Notes: generated from the letters alone by a model not told the origin. DNA of 64,000 bases from Coraliomargarita sinensis (GCF_003185655.1 NZ_QHJQ01000001.1:310001-374000), one strand, 5' to 3'; positions 27,608-36,296 are shown, counted from the stretch's first letter. Made by a program: numbers and translations.

Positions 27608-28228
27608 ATGGTGGTTGCATACTTCGTCGCTCTTGTTGTTGGGATAGGAGCACTTTACTGGCTGGTGCTGAAAAACTCGGCGGAGAAGATAGCCAAGCAA
27701 TATGTTGCGCTCGCAGATAGTTATGGGCTTGAATTGAATCAGCCCGAGCCGGTCATGGCTGGCTTCATCCGCCCCGAGCCTTCCGTCTATGGTAAAATTA
27801 AAGAGCGTGAGATTTCGATCTCCGTTCCCGGTAAAGGTCTGCAAAACACCCGGCAGATCGAGACGGTCCTGAAGTTGGAAATCACCGACAACAAGTTTGC
27901 CGCCCAGTTCACCGGAGCGGGCTTGCTGGGAAGCTTTCGCCAACGCGACAGCCGCGGGATGGAACGCTGGAAAAGTGGCAACGAAAGTTTCGACCATGCG
28001 GTGGATGCCCGGACCAACGACGGCGGCGTACTGGGTCGTCTTCTTGAAGGCGATCTTCAGTCTGACATTATCTCTGTCCTGAAGAAAGGGAAAGGGAGCA
28101 TTTACATCGGATCCGGCGTCATGGCGTATGCCGAATTGGGTTTGATTGCCAGCGATGCCTGTCGCGAACGGTTTGAGGCGGTTTTGCAACTCTTGCTCCG
28201 TTTGGCCGATGCGCTGGATGCGCCCTAA
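27608..28228 (+). CDS. Membrane-anchored protein of unknown function
   Basis: I do not recognise this 206-residue protein. One N-terminal hydrophobic helix (VVAYFVALVVGIGALYWLVL, residues 2-21) is followed by a soluble domain with alternating strands and few Cys, including SVYGKIKEREISISVPGKG and GSIYIGSGVMAYAELGLI. The anchor suggests an inner-membrane protein with most of its mass on one side. It starts nine bases after the gcvP stop and may be co-transcribed, but a functional link to glycine cleavage is not evident. A gap of 62 bases separates it from the DUF4139 gene. Confidence 0.65.
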   Translation: MVVAYFVALVVGIGALYWLVLKNSAEKIAKQYVALADSYGLELNQPEPVMAGFIRPEPSVYGKIKEREISISVPGKGLQNTRQIETVLKLEITDNKFAAQFTGAGLLGSFRQRDSRGMERWKSGNESFDHAVDARTNDGGVLGRLLEGDLQSDIISVLKKGKGSIYIGSGVMAYAELGLIASDACRERFEAVLQLLLRLADALDAP

Positions 28229-28290
28229 GGTATCTCCCACATAATTGGAATTTTTTCTAATAAAAACATTCATCCACACGTCTATTACTC

Positions 28291-29778
28291 ATGATGAAAA
28301 TGAAACACTTATCCCTACTCCCCGCGGCCGCAGTGCTGTTTGCCGGCTGCATGCAAGCCGAGCCAAAGGACGCCACCGAAGCGACCGGTCCTGCCATCAC
28401 CGTCTACAACGAGAACTTCGGGGTGGTGCGCGATAGGGTGCCACTCGATCTCAGTGCCGGGGTCAGCGAGGCCAGCTATAGCGGTGTGACCTCTCAGCTT
28501 GAGCCCGAGTCGGTGGTTCTGCGTGACCCTTCCGGTAAGATTGATCTAAGCATCGTCGAGCAAAGCTACCGGGGCGACCCCGTCGATCAGACGCGCCTTC
28601 TGCAGATGTTTGAGGGACAGACCATCGATTTTTACAAAACGGTGGGCGACGAGGAAGTCGTCGTCAAAGGTCGCGTCATCCGCGCCCCGAAACTGGTGAT
28701 GGCGAAAAACCCGCGAGGCGGCCAATACCAGAAAAATCTCGAGCCGATCATCGAGGTGGACGGACAGCTTTTGACCCGGCTTCCGGGCGAACCGCTTTTC
28801 CCCAGTCTTGGTGACGATTCCATTCTCGAGCCCACACTCAGTTGGAAACTCTTCTCGTCGAAGGCCGCCAAGTTGGAAGCTCAGCTCAGCTATCTCACCG
28901 ATGGGATGTCCTGGAAGTCCGACTACAACCTGGTGCTTCCGGAAGAGGGCGATGTGGTCTCCCTGACCGGATGGGTCTCGATTGAAAACAATACCGGAAC
29001 CTCCTTCGAGGAAGCCAAGATCAAGCTGATCGCCGGCGACGTAAACAAAGAGAAAGCTCAGCCACCGCAGAGCCAAATGGTATACGCCAGAGCGATGGCG
29101 AGTGATGCCCTGGCTGCTCCCGAGGTCGAGACCAAGAAGTTCGACGAGTTTCACATGTATTCGCTTCCCCTCGCCACCACTCTGCGTGACCGAGAGACCA
29201 AGCAGGTCGAATTTGTACGTGCGGAAAAAGTGCAGACCAAGAAACTCTACGTGTACGACGGCTTCAGCGGGCGCTTTCATGGCGGGCGCAACACCAACCC
29301 GAACTACGGGACGAATTCACAGCCGGACGTGGCCATTTACCGGGAGTTCAAGAACAGCGAGGAAAACGGACTCGGCGTGGCCTTGCCGGCAGGAAAAACC
29401 CGTTTCTATCGTATGGACAGCGATGGTCAACTGGAGTTTACCGGCGAGAATACCATCGACCACACGCCCAAGAACGAGACCATCCGTGTCTATCTGGGGA
29501 ATGCATTCGACCTTGTAGGCGAACGTACCCGGACCGATTTTTATAAGCATCCCAGTCGTGATCTGATCCGGGAGACATACGAAATTGAGATCCGCAACCG
29601 CAGTGAAGGGGAAGTTACCGTACAGGTGGTCGAGAACCTCTTCCGCTGGTCGAACTGGGAGATCCAAAACCCGAGCCAGAAGTTTGAAAAGAAAGATGCC
29701 CAGACCATCGAGTTTGCCGTCACTGTGGATCCGGATGGAACCAGAACCGTCAGCTATACGGTGGAGTATACTTGGTAA
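28291..29778 (+). CDS. DUF4139 domain lipoprotein
   Basis: The 495-residue protein begins with a signal peptide and lipobox (AAAVLFAGC, Cys about residue 20), so it should be lipid-anchored. The body is beta-rich, with a conserved segment [52 protein letters not shown] that matches the DUF4139 family pattern. The C-terminus has [28 protein letters not shown]. Family members are of unknown function; many are secreted or surface proteins. A 180-base gap follows before the converging toxin remnant. It may have its own promoter in the AT-rich 62 bases upstream. Confidence 0.8.
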   Translation: MMKMKHLSLLPAAAVLFAGCMQAEPKDATEATGPAITVYNENFGVVRDRVPLDLSAGVSEASYSGVTSQLEPESVVLRDPSGKIDLSIVEQSYRGDPVDQTRLLQMFEGQTIDFYKTVGDEEVVVKGRVIRAPKLVMAKNPRGGQYQKNLEPIIEVDGQLLTRLPGEPLFPSLGDDSILEPTLSWKLFSSKAAKLEAQLSYLTDGMSWKSDYNLVLPEEGDVVSLTGWVSIENNTGTSFEEAKIKLIAGDVNKEKAQPPQSQMVYARAMASDALAAPEVETKKFDEFHMYSLPLATTLRDRETKQVEFVRAEKVQTKKLYVYDGFSGRFHGGRNTNPNYGTNSQPDVAIYREFKNSEENGLGVALPAGKTRFYRMDSDGQLEFTGENTIDHTPKNETIRVYLGNAFDLVGERTRTDFYKHPSRDLIRETYEIEIRNRSEGEVTVQVVENLFRWSNWEIQNPSQKFEKKDAQTIEFAVTVDPDGTRTVSYTVEYTW

Positions 29779-29871
29779 CGAATACCAATGCCGGACATCA
29801 TCCGGTAATGCGAAAACCACGAAACAGAGTTTGCTGCGCCATCTCCGTAAAAACTCCGTCAAGGCTACTAG

Positions 29872-29891
29872 CCTCGCTTGTCAAAGCGGGG
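29872..29891. other. Stem-loop downstream of the DUF4139 gene, no U-tract
   Basis: In the 180-base gap between the DUF4139 gene and the converging toxin remnant, CCTCGCTT and AAGCGGGG can pair around a four-base loop (one G-U pair). A second, shorter stem (CTTAC/GTAAG) lies at 29916-29933. Neither is followed by a run of T on either strand, so neither is a typical intrinsic terminator. The rest of the gap shows no gene. Confidence 0.3.
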
Positions 29892-29958
29892 TGTTCGAGT
29901 TGCGAAAAATCTGATCTTACCGGAAAAAGTAAGAAGCTACTATCATTTAAACGAAGAA

Positions 29959-30349
29959 TTAGTTTAGTAATTTCCTTAGTCTGACTGTCGTTTCTTCCCG
30001 ATTTAGCTGACTTTTAGCCACATCGAGGGTGAATTTCTCGAATTTATCAGAGTCGAGAGTTTCCCTTTCAAGCAGCCCGTTTTCAGAAAGGAAAATCAAG
30101 CAAGTTGCCAGCGCGACGCGTTTACTACCATCAACGAAGGGATGGTTTTGGCATAGATAATAGAGATAAGCGACTGCAATTTCGACACCGTCCTCAAAAA
30201 TGGCATGACCGGACATAGTCGCCTGCGGAGCAGCGATAGCTGACTCCAGTAAGCTTTTCCCTAATGCCACTCGAGCCGCCGTGCGCAGCGAGCACTTCTT
30301 CATGGATAACAAGAATGGCGTCCAAACTCGGATGCGCACACTGTTTCAT
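29959..30349 (-). pseudogene. Frameshifted Fic/Doc family toxin
   Basis: The reading frame that starts at the ATG at 30349, overlapping the antitoxin stop (TGATG), encodes KQCAHPSLDAILVIHEEV, then LAAHGGSSGIREK, the normal N-terminus of a Doc-like protein. It then leaves frame at an A4 run (minus strand of 30255-30258). Removing one A joins it in frame to SLLESAIAAPQATMSG and the rest, giving 129 residues. The Fic core reads HPFVDGSKRVALA, with Ser where the usual motif has Asn. Intact members modify targets such as EF-Tu by phosphorylation or AMPylation. Here a frameshift and a core substitution both suggest a degraded toxin, unless the extra A is a sequencing error or ribosomes slip at the A run. 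Confidence 0.75.
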
Positions 30350-30570
30350 CAGGAAAGACGTTTAAAAAGCTTCTCATTTTTACTGATGATGCGCTTGGCT
30401 GACTCACGGGCAGTGTCAATCGACCGACGAATCGGGGTGAGTGTGATCGTGCCACCATCGTGCACAGTCATGTTAAGTTCATCGCCTTCTTTTAGGTGGG
30501 CCTGCTCAATCAAAGCCGCATCGAAGATGATGCCGCGAGAGTTTCCAACCTTAGCCAACTTCTTGACCAT
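30349..30570 (-). CDS. AbrB/MazE family antitoxin
   Basis: The 73-residue protein begins MVKKLAKVGNSRGIIFDAALIEQAHLKEGDELNMTV, a swapped-hairpin AbrB (SpoVT/MazE) DNA-binding domain. A charged C-terminal tail of about 30 residues (DTARESAKRIISKNEKLFKRL) could wrap the toxin. Antitoxins of this group neutralise the partner and repress the shared promoter. The stop overlaps the toxin start by one base, and the Fic-type partner follows directly. A near-palindrome lies just upstream. AbrB paired with a Fic/Doc toxin is a less usual combination than Phd with Doc. Confidence 0.85.
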   Translation of the reverse strand: MVKKLAKVGNSRGIIFDAALIEQAHLKEGDELNMTVHDGGTITLTPIRRSIDTARESAKRIISKNEKLFKRLS

Positions 30571-30573
30571 AAT

Positions 30574-30590
30574 GTAATACTATGTATCAC
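30574..30590. promoter_or_regulatory. Near-palindrome upstream of the antitoxin gene, possible autoregulatory operator
   Basis: GTAATAC and GTATCAC form seven-base arms with one mismatch around a three-base centre, four bases before the antitoxin start. AbrB/MazE antitoxins bind such AT-rich palindromes near their own promoter. A T-A-rich -10-like hexamer overlaps the site on the minus strand. The assignment rests on position and symmetry only. Confidence 0.4.
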
Positions 30591-30609
30591 GCTCGGCGGG
30601 GGCAAAAAA

Positions 30610-31419
30610 TTAGTTCTCCAACTCTAAAACCTCGTTGGCAAGGTCCTCCATCATCGCAAAAGCGCGCTTGGCGGTGCGTGGCTGATAGTGGGCGCCATCG
30701 GATTGTGCGGTCGGGTCGGTGAAGGAATGCACAGTGTTGCTGAACTGCACGAGCGTCCAGTCGTCGACTCCGCCCTTGCGCATCGCTTTGATGAATGCCT
30801 GCACGTCTTCCTGTGGTACGTAAGGGTCATCGGCACCGTGAAGCACGAGCAGCGGAATGTTTACCTTTTGAGCATCACTTTGCAAAGTGGGCGAAGCCAG
30901 ATCGCCGTGAAACGAGACGATACCGTCAAGGTCTTCTGATCCGGTGCGGGCGTATTCAAGAAGCGTACCGCCGCCGAAACAGAAGCCGGCTCCGAGTAGT
31001 TTGCTCGTATCAATCGGGTGCTCGCTGGCGAGTGCCTTAAAAGAATCGAGTGCCTCTTGTGCGCGGGCGCGCATCAGTTCACGGTCCGAGCGGACGAATC
31101 CCGCGGCTACTCCGGCCTCCTTGGCACTGGTTGGGCGCACATCGACACCGTACATGTCGGCCACGAAGACGGCAAACGTCTCTCCGGCGAGTTGTTTTGC
31201 CTTCTCAAGAGTGGAAGCTTTGTCCGGCCCCATCCAATTGGGCACCATGAAAATGCCGGGCAGGTTTTGTCGCCCCATGGCAGCGTCCTGATTGTAGATG
31301 AGATGGCCCCGGAATTTCGTGCCGTCTAATTCGTAGGTCACCTGCTCGTGCACCAGTTTGGCCTGGGCGACGGTGCAAAAGAGAATCGCAAAGATTGGGT
31401 AGAGAACAGTTCGCTTCAT
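30610..31419 (-). CDS. Secreted dienelactone hydrolase family protein
   Basis: A cleavable signal peptide (MKRTVLYPIFAILFCTVAQA) precedes a 249-residue alpha/beta-hydrolase. The nucleophile elbow is GAGFCFGGGTLLEYA with a Cys nucleophile, as in dienelactone hydrolases. The acid is in VLHGADDPYVP and the His in NTVHSFTDP. Family members hydrolyse lactones and esters. The signal peptide places this one in the periplasm or outside, unlike catabolic cytoplasmic DLH. It lies upstream of the AbrB antitoxin on the same strand, 39 bases away. Substrate unknown. Confidence 0.88.
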   Translation of the reverse strand: MKRTVLYPIFAILFCTVAQAKLVHEQVTYELDGTKFRGHLIYNQDAAMGRQNLPGIFMVPNWMGPDKASTLEKAKQLAGETFAVFVADMYGVDVRPTSAKEAGVAAGFVRSDRELMRARAQEALDSFKALASEHPIDTSKLLGAGFCFGGGTLLEYARTGSEDLDGIVSFHGDLASPTLQSDAQKVNIPLLVLHGADDPYVPQEDVQAFIKAMRKGGVDDWTLVQFSNTVHSFTDPTAQSDGAHYQPRTAKRAFAMMEDLANEVLELEN

Positions 31420-31525
31420 ACCTCTTTACAAAGAGGGGAGTGCTTCAAAAGTCAAATGAGCCGCTACATGGAGTAGGGTCACTAGGGTTCCGAATTAGCA
31501 TTAATCGATATAAATCAAAACTGGA

Positions 31526-31678
31526 AGTGTCGTCGGGGTGATTCATCGCGCGATCGAGAGTAGTAGCGACATCGAATCGACTGGCATGCGGAGCGTTTCC
31601 ATCCACTTGAAGCTTTCAGGGCACTCTGACACCAGACTTGTCTTCGGGTCGGGGGATAAATCACCTCGACGACTAACT
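31526..31678. other. Inverted-repeat element, possible structured RNA or miniature mobile element
   Basis: In the 266-base gap between gmk and the dienelactone hydrolase gene, GTCGTCGGGGTGATTCATC (31529-31547) pairs with 31655-31673 (17 of 19 positions match). An extra AGT/ACT pair lies outside a two-base bulge. The 107 bases between the arms contain further short pairing options. The size would suit a small non-coding RNA or a MITE. I see neither flanking target duplications nor the hallmarks of SRP RNA, RNase P RNA or tmRNA. A T-tract terminator is absent on both sides. Confidence 0.4.
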
Positions 31679-31685
31679 CAGCACA

Positions 31686-32288
31686 CTACGAACGGTGGGC
31701 TTTTTCTTCCCGGTAGATTTTTTGCAGGGCCTCGAAGTCCTCATAGCGGGTGCCGGAAAGAATGCAGTGATCGTAGAGTTCCCGCTGCTTCATCTCGTCG
31801 CGGGCTACTCGCATGCGCCGCCGGATTTCGTCCTCGTCGTCCGTGCTGCGGTGGCGCAGACGGCTCTCCAGTTCCTCCATGCTCGGAGGCATGATAAAAA
31901 CCGTCACGACCTTGCCCCGAAGCAGCGGATCTTCACGGCCCGCCTCTCGGAATGTGGCGGCTCCCTGCACGTCAATGTTCAGGAGCAGATCGGTGCCGGC
32001 GGCCAGCTTGTCCTGGATCTCGCTCTTGAGCGTGCCGTAGCGATTGCTGTGAACATTGGCGAATTCGTAAAACTCTCCGGCCGCCACTTTGGTCTCAAAA
32101 GTGGCGTGGTCGAAAAAATAGTAATCGACCTTGTGTTGCTCGCCCTCGCGCGGAGGGCGTGTGGTCGCGGTCACCACGCGACTGACTCCGGGTTCTTCCG
32201 CCAGCATGCGTTCGCACACCGTCGTCTTTCCGCTGCCCGCCGGGCCGGAGACAATAAGGAGCAGGCCGCTGGCGTTGGAACCCGTCAT
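31686..32288 (-). CDS. gmk: Guanylate kinase
   Basis: The 200-residue protein phosphorylates GMP to GDP with ATP. The P-loop [20 protein letters not shown] lies near the N-terminus, followed by [19 protein letters not shown], the GMP-binding segment, and [16 protein letters not shown]. The length is typical of bacterial Gmk. Its start overlaps the stop of the upstream membrane-protein gene by four bases (ATGA), so the two are co-translated. The assignment is firm. Confidence 0.95.
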   Translation of the reverse strand: MTGSNASGLLLIVSGPAGSGKTTVCERMLAEEPGVSRVVTATTRPPREGEQHKVDYYFFDHATFETKVAAGEFYEFANVHSNRYGTLKSEIQDKLAAGTDLLLNIDVQGAATFREAGREDPLLRGKVVTVFIMPPSMEELESRLRHRSTDDEDEIRRRMRVARDEMKQRELYDHCILSGTRYEDFEALQKIYREEKAHRS

Positions 32289-32824
32289 GAAAGTGAGAAT
32301 GACATCAGAGTGAGAAGGATTCCGTAGGCGGCAAAGACTCCGCCGAAGATACGGGGCCGGTTTTCAGAGCGGTAGAGCCAGCTCAGGAAGTCACGCAGCT
32401 TGTAGGGGCTGGCGCCGAGTATGAGCGCGACGACAATGGCAAGATACACAAAGAATTTCAGGACAAGGGCACCGAACTGATATTGCATGTATCCCGCTTC
32501 CAGTATGGCGCCGGCAGTGAGCAGAATGAGTGCAGCCAAACCACGGACCGCCAGGAAATCGGGCACGAAGTAAAACGAGCCGACCGCCGTGACCAGAAAG
32601 AGGGCAAAAAGAATATTTTTATACTGACCGAAATCAGCCGGCCCGAGCTGGGTGACTTTGTAGAGAAACCAGGCAGTGGCACTCCCCAGAAGGATATACG
32701 CGGCTGCCTGTGAACGGGGAAAGGCTTTGACCGAAGTTTCCGAGCGCATGCCGTGCCAGAGGAAGTGGCCTCCGAAGGCGATCAGGAAGAGCCCGGTCAA
32801 TAATGTGGCGAGAAAAAGTGACAT
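32285..32824 (-). CDS. Polytopic membrane protein of unknown function
   Basis: This 179-residue hydrophobic protein has about five or six membrane helices ([111 protein letters not shown]). It contains no motif that I recognise. It is translationally coupled to gmk by a four-base overlap, which is conserved in neither sense that I can judge from one genome. It is divergent from the HAD gene. Confidence 0.7.
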   Translation of the reverse strand: MSLFLATLLTGLFLIAFGGHFLWHGMRSETSVKAFPRSQAAAYILLGSATAWFLYKVTQLGPADFGQYKNILFALFLVTAVGSFYFVPDFLAVRGLAALILLTAGAILEAGYMQYQFGALVLKFFVYLAIVVALILGASPYKLRDFLSWLYRSENRPRIFGGVFAAYGILLTLMSFSLS

Positions 32825-32931
32825 GAATTTAAATGACTAAGATCTAAGGCCTAATGATGAAACGGCGTGGAGAAAGAAAAAACGCAACAAGAGATTTGCC
32901 AGCACACCGCCGGGCTGACACTCGATGAAAG

Positions 32932-33588
32932 ATGAAATTGCGATTGGCAGGCGTTTCTCAAGAGATCGATCTGATTGTCTTCGATTGTGATGGCGTATTG
33001 CTGGATACGATGCCGGCAAAGATCGAGGCTTTTCGGACCTGGGTCCCGGAAGCGTATTCCGAGTATGCCGGAGTGTTCATGGATAAAGTCATGCACGGTT
33101 TCGGGCGGAGTCGGCGGCATCATATCGAGTCTTTCTATCGGGAAATCCTGGCGATGGATCCAGAAGCCCCATTCCTGGAGTCTGAAATCGAGCGCTTCAC
33201 CGAAATTTGCGAGCCGCTCTGCGCTAACGCCGGCTGGCGGCGTGGATCGAAGGAATTTGTCACATGCTGTCTGGAGGCCGGGGCGCTGCGCTATGTGCTT
33301 TCCGGGACGCCGCAAAAACCGCTCGAGTCAATGCTCCGGTCCAACGGAGCAAGCGCGCTTTTCAATGTGATCCTCGGCTCGCCGCCGGCTAAACCGGATA
33401 GTATGGTGCGTATTCTTCAAGAGACCACCGTGGCTCCCGAACGGACGATCTTTATCGGCGATGCCAATGCCGACCGAATTGCAGCGGAGCACGTGGGGGC
33501 GCATTTCGTCTATTTCCCCTCCCAAGCAGCCCGTCCAGAGGGGGATATGGTAACGGAAGTCGAGGATTTGCGGGATTTATTGCGATAA
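32932..33588 (+). CDS. HAD superfamily hydrolase, phosphoglycolate-phosphatase-like
   Basis: The 218-residue protein starts at the ATG at 32932. Motif I is [16 protein letters not shown] with the nucleophile Asp and acid-base Asp. A helical cap follows (residues about 24-110). Motif II is the Ser/Thr in YVLSGTPQK, and the later motifs are KPDSM (Lys) and [13 protein letters not shown] (acidic pair). This fits HAD subfamily IA phosphatases that act on small phosphorylated metabolites. Substrate cannot be predicted. It stands alone between the divergent membrane protein and the barrel protein. Confidence 0.9.
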   Translation: MKLRLAGVSQEIDLIVFDCDGVLLDTMPAKIEAFRTWVPEAYSEYAGVFMDKVMHGFGRSRRHHIESFYREILAMDPEAPFLESEIERFTEICEPLCANAGWRRGSKEFVTCCLEAGALRYVLSGTPQKPLESMLRSNGASALFNVILGSPPAKPDSMVRILQETTVAPERTIFIGDANADRIAAEHVGAHFVYFPSQAARPEGDMVTEVEDLRDLLR

Positions 33589-33603
33589 GAAAATCTTTAT
33601 TTA

Positions 33604-33633
33604 TTGACAATTAGAATAAGATTAACTTATCTA
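33604..33633 (+). promoter_or_regulatory. Sigma-70-like promoter of the outer-membrane protein gene
   Basis: A perfect -35 hexamer TTGACA at 33604-33609 is followed after 18 bases by TATCTA (33628-33633), a weak -10. It lies 20-49 bases before the ATG of the barrel gene in a strongly AT-rich spacer, consistent with an independent transcription unit that ends at the hairpin at 34558. Confidence 0.45.
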
Positions 33634-33652
33634 AGGCTTTCTTATTCATCCC

Positions 33653-34534
33653 ATGAACAACAAAAAAATACCTCTGCTTTACCTCGGCATCGTGCTCTTG
33701 GGGTTTTCTCTTAATGCACAGGGCGGTTTCGTCCTGTTTGGCGATGCCGGTGAAGCCCCGGTTCCGGAAGAGAAATCGGTCCGGCCCTTAACCGCTCCTT
33801 ATTTTCACGAAGACGCCTTTGTCACCACGGATGTACGTGCCTGGTATGCCAAGCATCACTTCTACAGCGACACGATCGGCGGCGATGTTACGGTAATGGC
33901 CGTTCAAGTCCGCGTAGCTTTAACGCAGCGCCTGCAGTTGGTGGCTTACAAGGATGGCTACACCGAGTTTGACGACGCGTTGGTCCTCGGCGACAACGAC
34001 GGTTTCAACGATATCGGGGCGGGATTGAAGTGGGCTTTTCTGCAGGACTGGGAGAATCAGTTTCACCTGGCAGCCGGTCTGGGCTACGAATTCGGTTGGG
34101 GCGACGATGAGGTGCTTCAGGATACAGATGAATTCCGCCTGTGGCTATCGGCCAACAAGGGCTTCGGCAAGCTGCACTTCGGGGCGGTCGTGAACTACAT
34201 CATCTCCGATGACGACTCGGAGGGCTTGGCGGGTAATTCGGACCTGATCACAGTGCACTTGCACGCGGACTATTACCTGACTGAGTGGTTCAGCCCCGTG
34301 GTCGAGATCAATGGCTATTTTGCCCAGGATGAGGGAGTTTTCCCGTTCTCAGGGGTCGATGCGGTCAGTCTCGGTGGAGGTGATGGTGAAGATATCTGGA
34401 CCGGTGCCCTCGGTTTTGAGTTGCGTCCGCTGGGTCCGGAGTTTGGTTTGCGCGCAGCCTATGAAACAGAGCTGTCCGATAACGTCAGTCTCTTCGGTCA
34501 CCGCTGGACCCTCTCCGCGGTTTATGAATTTTAG
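33653..34534 (+). CDS. Predicted outer-membrane beta-barrel protein
   Basis: The 293-residue protein has a signal peptide (MNNKKIPLLYLGIVLLGFSLNAQG). The rest is built of amphipathic strands with alternating aromatic residues (QRLQLVAYKDGYTEF, FHLAAGLGYEFGWG, LHFGAVVNYIIS, LHADYYLTEWFSPVVEINGYF) and ends in a final strand WTLSAVYEF with a C-terminal Phe. That is the recognition signature of barrel proteins for the BAM machinery. I cannot place it in a named family. A perfect TTGACA promoter precedes it and a strong terminator follows, so it is monocistronic. Confidence 0.75.
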   Translation: MNNKKIPLLYLGIVLLGFSLNAQGGFVLFGDAGEAPVPEEKSVRPLTAPYFHEDAFVTTDVRAWYAKHHFYSDTIGGDVTVMAVQVRVALTQRLQLVAYKDGYTEFDDALVLGDNDGFNDIGAGLKWAFLQDWENQFHLAAGLGYEFGWGDDEVLQDTDEFRLWLSANKGFGKLHFGAVVNYIISDDDSEGLAGNSDLITVHLHADYYLTEWFSPVVEINGYFAQDEGVFPFSGVDAVSLGGGDGEDIWTGALGFELRPLGPEFGLRAAYETELSDNVSLFGHRWTLSAVYEF

Positions 34535-34557
34535 TTCGTTGTAGTTTGTTAGTTGAT

Positions 34558-34587
34558 AAAGGGCGGCCTTCGGGTCGCCCTTTTTTA
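34558..34587 (+). terminator. Intrinsic terminator after the barrel gene
   Basis: GGGCGGCC and GGTCGCCC pair around a TTCG tetraloop (one mismatch-type pair) and are followed by TTTTTT, a textbook rho-independent terminator for the plus-strand barrel gene. The T run carries the stop codon of the convergent YtqB-like gene, so both genes end within this element. Confidence 0.9.
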
Positions 34588-35157
34588 CAATGTCTTCCGG
34601 GCGATCCAGAGTATCGGTGGAAGGCGCTCCGGGTTTCGGGTCGGTGGTTCCCTGTCTTCGATCTGCCAATCGCTTTCGGGGAGCGATCGCATCCAGGTTT
34701 CGACCTGAACGGCTTCATCGTTTCCGCCGGTATGCCCGCGGTAAGCGGTGACCAGCAAAATGCCGCCCGGCTTCAATAAGGACTTTGCGGCATGCAAAGC
34801 ACGAAGCGTTGTTTCCGGTTGTGTTGTCACCTGTTTCACGCCGCCCGGTAAGTAGCCAAGGTTGAAGGTGATGGCGCTGACACGACTTGGGTAGTCCTTC
34901 AGCAAGCCTTCAAGAGTCTCGGCGTGATCGCCTGTAATTAATTTGACCCGATCCAATCGCGCGGCGGCTTGGAGTCGCTCGCGGGTCGCCTCAATCGCGG
35001 AGGCTTGCAAATCGATTGCGAGGACTTCACCGGCGACGCCCACCAGTTCGGCCATGGCAAGTGTATCGTGGCCGTTGCCTGCGGTGGCGTCGATTGCTGT
35101 ATCGCCGGAGCGCAGTACGTTTTTCAGTTTGAGGTGAACTGCTTCGGTCAGACGCAT
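34585..35157 (-). CDS. YtqB-like class I SAM methyltransferase (rRNA methylase family)
   Basis: The 190-residue protein has DTAIDATAGNGHDTLAMAEL as SAM loop, VLAIDLQASAIEATRERL as the acidic strand, and the family marker FNLGYLPGGVKQVTT near residue 95. The marker identifies the small putative rRNA methylase (YtqB/MraW-like fold, Pfam rRNA_methylase) group. The true substrate is uncertain; some relatives methylate tRNA or nucleotides. The stop lies inside the terminator of the convergent barrel gene, and an FAD oxidoreductase gene lies 17 bases upstream on the same strand. Confidence 0.88.
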   Translation of the reverse strand: MRLTEAVHLKLKNVLRSGDTAIDATAGNGHDTLAMAELVGVAGEVLAIDLQASAIEATRERLQAAARLDRVKLITGDHAETLEGLLKDYPSRVSAITFNLGYLPGGVKQVTTQPETTLRALHAAKSLLKPGGILLVTAYRGHTGGNDEAVQVETWMRSLPESDWQIEDREPPTRNPERLPPILWIARKTL

Positions 35158-35174
35158 GTTGTCATAATCAGAAG

Positions 35175-36296
35175 TTAGAAGAAGCGCTTGATATCTGTGT
35201 CCGGATCGAGCGCTTTGCCCTCATGGATATACTCGATCAGTTCCCGGCTCAAGGTCGGCGAGAGTGAGGCGCCCTTTGAACCGAGACCATTGAATATGTA
35301 GAGCCCCCGCTTTCTGGGGTGGGCTCCGAGAAAGGGGCGGGCGTCGGTCGTGCTGGGTCGGAGCCCTGCAGGTTGATCGAGAATCGTCAATGCCTGTGGC
35401 CTGCGGGTCATGGCCTGGAACGCCTCGCAGAGTTCCTCCCTGGCGGCTTCCGTCGACTCGGGGGTCAGATCGCTTTCATCATAAGTCGCGCCGATCCGGA
35501 AGGAGCCATCGGGATAGGGGAGAAGCCATTTGCCGTGGTGATGAAGCTCTCCATGTAGATCGAGACCGTCGCTGCGGCAGAGTAGGGTTTCGCCTTTTGC
35601 CGGTGTCAGTGGTAAGTCATTAAACCAAGGGTTTTCTTTCAGCGCGGCGCCTTCGCAAAAGATCACTCTTTCGTAACCTTGCCCCTTATAGAACCAGCCG
35701 CTTTCGTTTTGTTTTAGAGCCTGATGTTCGAAGACCGTATCCTCGTAGTGTCCCTCGGCGAGCAAGCGAGCCCTCATTGATTGAATGTACAAAGGCAGGT
35801 CCACGTAGGCGACACCCTCAATCCGGAAGCTGCCGTGCGGATTCTCAAAATCGCAATTTTCCGATGGGACTTCTTCAAATCCGTCAAGCACGTTGTCGTA
35901 TCTCGGATTACGGCAGCGTCTTTTGGCGCGCTTGGCATCGTCCGCATTCAAGCAGAAGCGCACCGCAGGTAAGGGATGGTAGAGCCGGATGGAAAACATC
36001 TGTTCAATTTCGGCGTAATAGTTGGCCGCTTCCGGCGCGAAGTCGTCAAAGCGCCATGACTTCGTCATCCATCGGCCGGTCACCGGATTAATAATGCCGG
36101 CCGCGACCTTGGCGGCACTGGGCATGGTCGAGCTGCCGATCACCTGAAAGGCAAGGCCCGCCCGGTGCAAGCGCCAAGCCAGCGTGCAGCCAGCGAGGCC
36201 GGCGCCGACGATCAATGTCTTTGGGTTGTGGGTTGTCGGTTGCAAGTTGTGAGAATGCAGCAAGAATAAAGGGATCAGACAACGAGCAACTTTCAA
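35175..36296 (-). CDS. FAD-dependent oxidoreductase, D-amino acid oxidase (DAO) family
   Basis: The Rossmann motif LIVGAGLAGCTLAWRLHRAG is followed by FQVIGSSTMPSAAKVAAGIINPVTGRWM, the DAO-family FAD-binding start. Near the C-terminus PAGLRPSTTDARPFLGAHPRKRGLYIFNGLGSKGASLSPTLSRELIEY closes the FAD site. The overall layout is that of glycine oxidase/MnmC-C-type enzymes. The start is unclear: the frame has only TTG candidates (36296, 36245, 36215). The first lies in GGTTGT-type repeats, and the last places the Rossmann fold at residue 2. It follows the divergent YraN-like gene by only 13 bases if 36296 is used. Confidence 0.8.
   Translation of the reverse strand: MKVARCLIPLFLLHSHNLQPTTHNPKTLIVGAGLAGCTLAWRLHRAGLAFQVIGSSTMPSAAKVAAGIINPVTGRWMTKSWRFDDFAPEAANYYAEIEQMFSIRLYHPLPAVRFCLNADDAKRAKRRCRNPRYDNVLDGFEEVPSENCDFENPHGSFRIEGVAYVDLPLYIQSMRARLLAEGHYEDTVFEHQALKQNESGWFYKGQGYERVIFCEGAALKENPWFNDLPLTPAKGETLLCRSDGLDLHGELHHHGKWLLPYPDGSFRIGATYDESDLTPESTEAAREELCEAFQAMTRRPQALTILDQPAGLRPSTTDARPFLGAHPRKRGLYIFNGLGSKGASLSPTLSRELIEYIHEGKALDPDTDIKRFF

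Noticed and set aside
29860..29910. A tRNA-like stretch (GCTACTAGCC ... GTTCGAGTTGC)
   Set aside because: A GTTCGA T-loop-like sequence is present, but no acceptor stem or full cloverleaf can be formed.
29959..30339. Annotating the toxin as an intact 126-residue protein starting at 30339
   Set aside because: The first 26 residues of that frame (RIRVWTPFLLSMKKCS) do not resemble a Fic N-terminus; the other frame does, with a start overlapping the antitoxin stop.
31538..31894. A 118-codon plus-strand frame across the inverted-repeat element and the end of gmk
   Set aside because: It runs antisense into gmk and has no family features or hydrophobic pattern.
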